A stretch of 10,062 nucleotides of DNA from Euperipatoides rowelli. Taxonomy: Eukaryota; Onychophora; Udeonychophora; Euonychophora; Peripatopsidae. Where the stretch lies: assembly GCA_003024985.2 (NCBI GenBank), contig PXIH01S0013375.1. One strand, 5' to 3'. The notes under the pieces were generated by a model that was not told where the DNA came from, did no database searches, and was given only the letters and a program-made list of their open reading frames with translations. This document shows positions 8,551 through 10,062 of the stretch, in pieces (position 1 is the stretch's first letter; every line of letters starts with the position of its first letter). The position numbers and the translations under genes were made by a program.

Positions 8551-9158
8551 GCTGGAGTTACAAATCATCATGGTCATCCTTAGGCTAGCAATTGGTCTTA
8601 CAGCAGGATTAGAAAAATCCCCCGCAATACCCAAGGTAGCTGGAAATAATAATCAGGCATGAGAAGTTTATATTCATAATGATGGTTTATTATGTACAAC
8701 TATATATTTATTATGCATTTATTGTAATAACAATTATGATTAGATTTCGTGTGCTAACCCCTAACAGTTATTGGAAAGTTATTTCATGTGTGGCAGTAAT
8801 ATTCAGTAGAAATTCATCTTACCCTAGGGTTTGTAGATCTGCATACAGTACTTCTTGGACATATGCTGCTTGGCTGGAATGTAGCAGGCCTATCACTCTC
8901 TTTAACTATTAGATAAGGTGGAAAGTACAAAGTTTGACTGCTTTGTTCTGACTTTGGGAAATTATTATTATTACCAGTCAAAGGCTGAAACTAACTTAGC
9001 CAATATTTGGATTTGCCTATCTATAGGCTTATGGATGACAAGCAGACTCCTGGCTCGTCATATACCATTTCTGAGTAAAATACTCAGGCAGGAAATGATT
9101 TAGTGTGTCTGGGTATCTCTCCCAGCTAGAACATCCTGTGAAACTAATCATTCAGTCC

Positions 9159-9271
9159 TTTATACCCTCCTGGGCTACTCCTTAGGATTCAGAGGGCTTT
9201 TCTATAACAAAGAGTTCTCTATTGGCCCATTGCTGTATTTAGTGAACCAATAGCAGGAGTTGATAGCCAAT
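9159..9271 (-). promoter_or_regulatory. Promoter-like CCAAT cluster plus TATA box, pointing left
   Basis: On the minus strand, three CCAAT motifs (9267-9271 and 9247-9251 as CCAAT on plus, 9221-9225 as ATTGG on plus) are followed 57 bases later by TATAAA (9164 to 9159). CTATTGG and CCAATAG at 9219-9225 and 9247-9253 form an inverted pair almost the same size as the one at 8467-8500. AGCCAATCAG at 9265-9274 fits the NF-Y consensus well. Direction is towards ATG9 exon A, so an internal ATG9 promoter or an unrelated element is possible. No coding start follows. Confidence 0.4.
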
Positions 9272-9934
9272 CAGCAAAAAGTTTGTCTGTGTAGAGAATA
9301 GATGATCACATGATCTTGGGAAATGTTCTGGTGAGGTTTAGGCTAAAGCCTAAAGCCTGGATGTCATAATACACAAATGTTCATTTATAACTGTCATTAT
9401 TATATTAATTTATTACTGCCACTATAGTTTATTACTGACCACACATTTATAATTCCAATTTATTATTTATTATGTTAGGGAAGCACATTAGGTTAGCAAA
9501 CTATAGGAATAATAAATTTTATATAAAATTTACCTGGATGTATACTGTAAATGTATATACAGTAGCCTATCTGTATCTTAGCTATTAGCCAGAGAATGAC
9601 TATTGTAGACATTTACTATTTGTACAATTCTGATTACATTATTTAGGCAGAATATTCTCTGTCTGTCTGTTTTACATTATATTCATAATTATTATTAGTA
9701 CATAACTGAAGCATTATGCTTATCATTGATTGTACTGTATACTGCTGTTGAGTGAAGACATGTAAGATGGGAGGATTGCATCTCCAATGGAGGTGAAATT
9801 CAGCTGTATTACAGCAGCATTACTCGAGTACATCAGTCAGTAAGCCAGCTTCTATTACATTATAAACATTAGCACATCTAATTAGAGATCTCGAAACATA
9901 TATTGTATGATATTCATTATTGTTGTTACATGAT

Positions 9935-9966
9935 TATATATATACAGTATATATATATATATATAT
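9935..9966. repeat. (TA)n microsatellite
   Basis: A nearly pure TA run interrupted by one ACAG (TATATATATACAGTATATAT...). The same TATACAGTA word occurs elsewhere in the window (for example near 1405 and 9555), so this is part of the general background of TA-rich simple repeats. Confidence 0.85.
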
Positions 9967-9984
9967 GCACTATATGAGCTAGAG

Positions 9985-10008
9985 TGCGTCATTGCGACAA
10001 AAGACGCA
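9985..10008. repeat. Small inverted repeat TGCGTC / GACGCA near the window end
   Basis: TGCGTC (9985-9990) and GACGCA (10003-10008) are perfect 6 bp arms around a 12-base loop. The last 90 bases are more complex and GC-richer than the TA tract beside them and, on the minus strand, are open from 10061 without an identifiable protein. This may be the edge of a dispersed repeat that continues outside the window. Confidence 0.4.
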
Positions 10009-10062
10009 TAAAAATATGAAAAGACCCCCATTGAGCTTCTAGTCCGGGTCAAATTGTCCCTT

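Larger units (their letters stand above)
7773..10062 (-). other. ATG9: Upstream ATG9 intron (at least 2.29 kb), no further exon found
   Basis: The conserved sequence upstream of WCPEKR, ending in a CR.FIPDE-type motif before a donor, was sought on the minus strand and not found, so this stretch is treated as intron, or as intron plus foreign sequence. It contains a 28 bp tandem duplication, two inward-facing promoter-like modules, a (TA)n tract and a small inverted repeat near the end, listed separately. The part from about 8460 to 9375 is less AT-rich than its surroundings. 7900-8460 is AT-rich with nothing recognised. Confidence 0.6.

Noticed and set aside
8570-8662. 30-codon plus-strand ORF right after the TATA box at 8544
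   Set aside because: Its ATG would lie at or before the predicted start site (8575-8580), and the peptide has no recognisable feature. It is kept only as a note within the promoter-like module.
8679-9103. Two plus-strand open frames of 61-77 codons
   Set aside because: No domain, no downstream splice structure, and hydrophobic/aromatic composition typical of chance frames in AT-rich DNA. They lie opposite the possible minus-strand segment.

Overview
This window is AT-rich eukaryotic DNA, dominated by intron, and it holds the 3' (C-terminal) half of one recognisable gene on the minus strand: the autophagy lipid scramblase ATG9. Five exons can be placed at base level from sequence conserved with animal ATG9 and from GT/AG boundaries whose phases fit together. 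In transcript order they lie at 7638-7772, 7312-7491, 5030-5113, 3888-3954 and 475-566. Together they encode 186 codons, covering the post-transmembrane core (an EELVSPIVTP...ILIF segment, then DFFRNFTV and GVGDVCSFAQMD) and the start of the C-terminal tail (ELSLMHF, LTNPEWKPP, KEQVQRD). The first exons, which should carry the N-terminus and the main transmembrane helices, were not found up to 10062. The last exon ends at a good GTGAGT donor, so the true C-terminus probably lies before position 1.

The organism looks like an invertebrate animal. Exons are small, introns are long (146 to 3321 bp) and rich in A/T runs, and the ATG9 protein is metazoan-like. Scattered GTAGGCCTA and TATACAGTA words and the mix of Helitron and hAT debris recall marine invertebrates, possibly a tunicate or another deuterostome. 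That is an impression only; I cannot name a species.

Layout by plus coordinate. 1-474: intron or unseen 3' part of ATG9. 475-566: exon E. 567-3887: a 3.3 kb intron with a complete-looking non-autonomous Helitron (1657-2422), whose interior is a GC/purine-rich minisatellite built from copies of its own terminal module, followed directly by a degenerate DNA-transposon end (to 2524). 3888-3954: exon D. 3955-5029: intron with nothing recognised. 5030-5113: exon C. 5114-7311: intron with a 434 bp hAT-type MITE bounded by an 8 bp target duplication (5408-5841), a perfect 9 bp inverted repeat near 6313, and three copies of a 41 bp tandem repeat (6914-7036). 7312-7491: exon B. 7638-7772: exon A. 7773-10062: upstream intron of at least 2.3 kb, containing a two-copy 28 bp repeat and two promoter-like CCAAT/TATA modules that face each other about 620 bp apart.

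I found no RNA gene, CRISPR array or bacterial or viral gene. The parts most worth a second look are the Helitron with its amplified end module, and the paired inward-facing promoter-like modules in the upstream intron.
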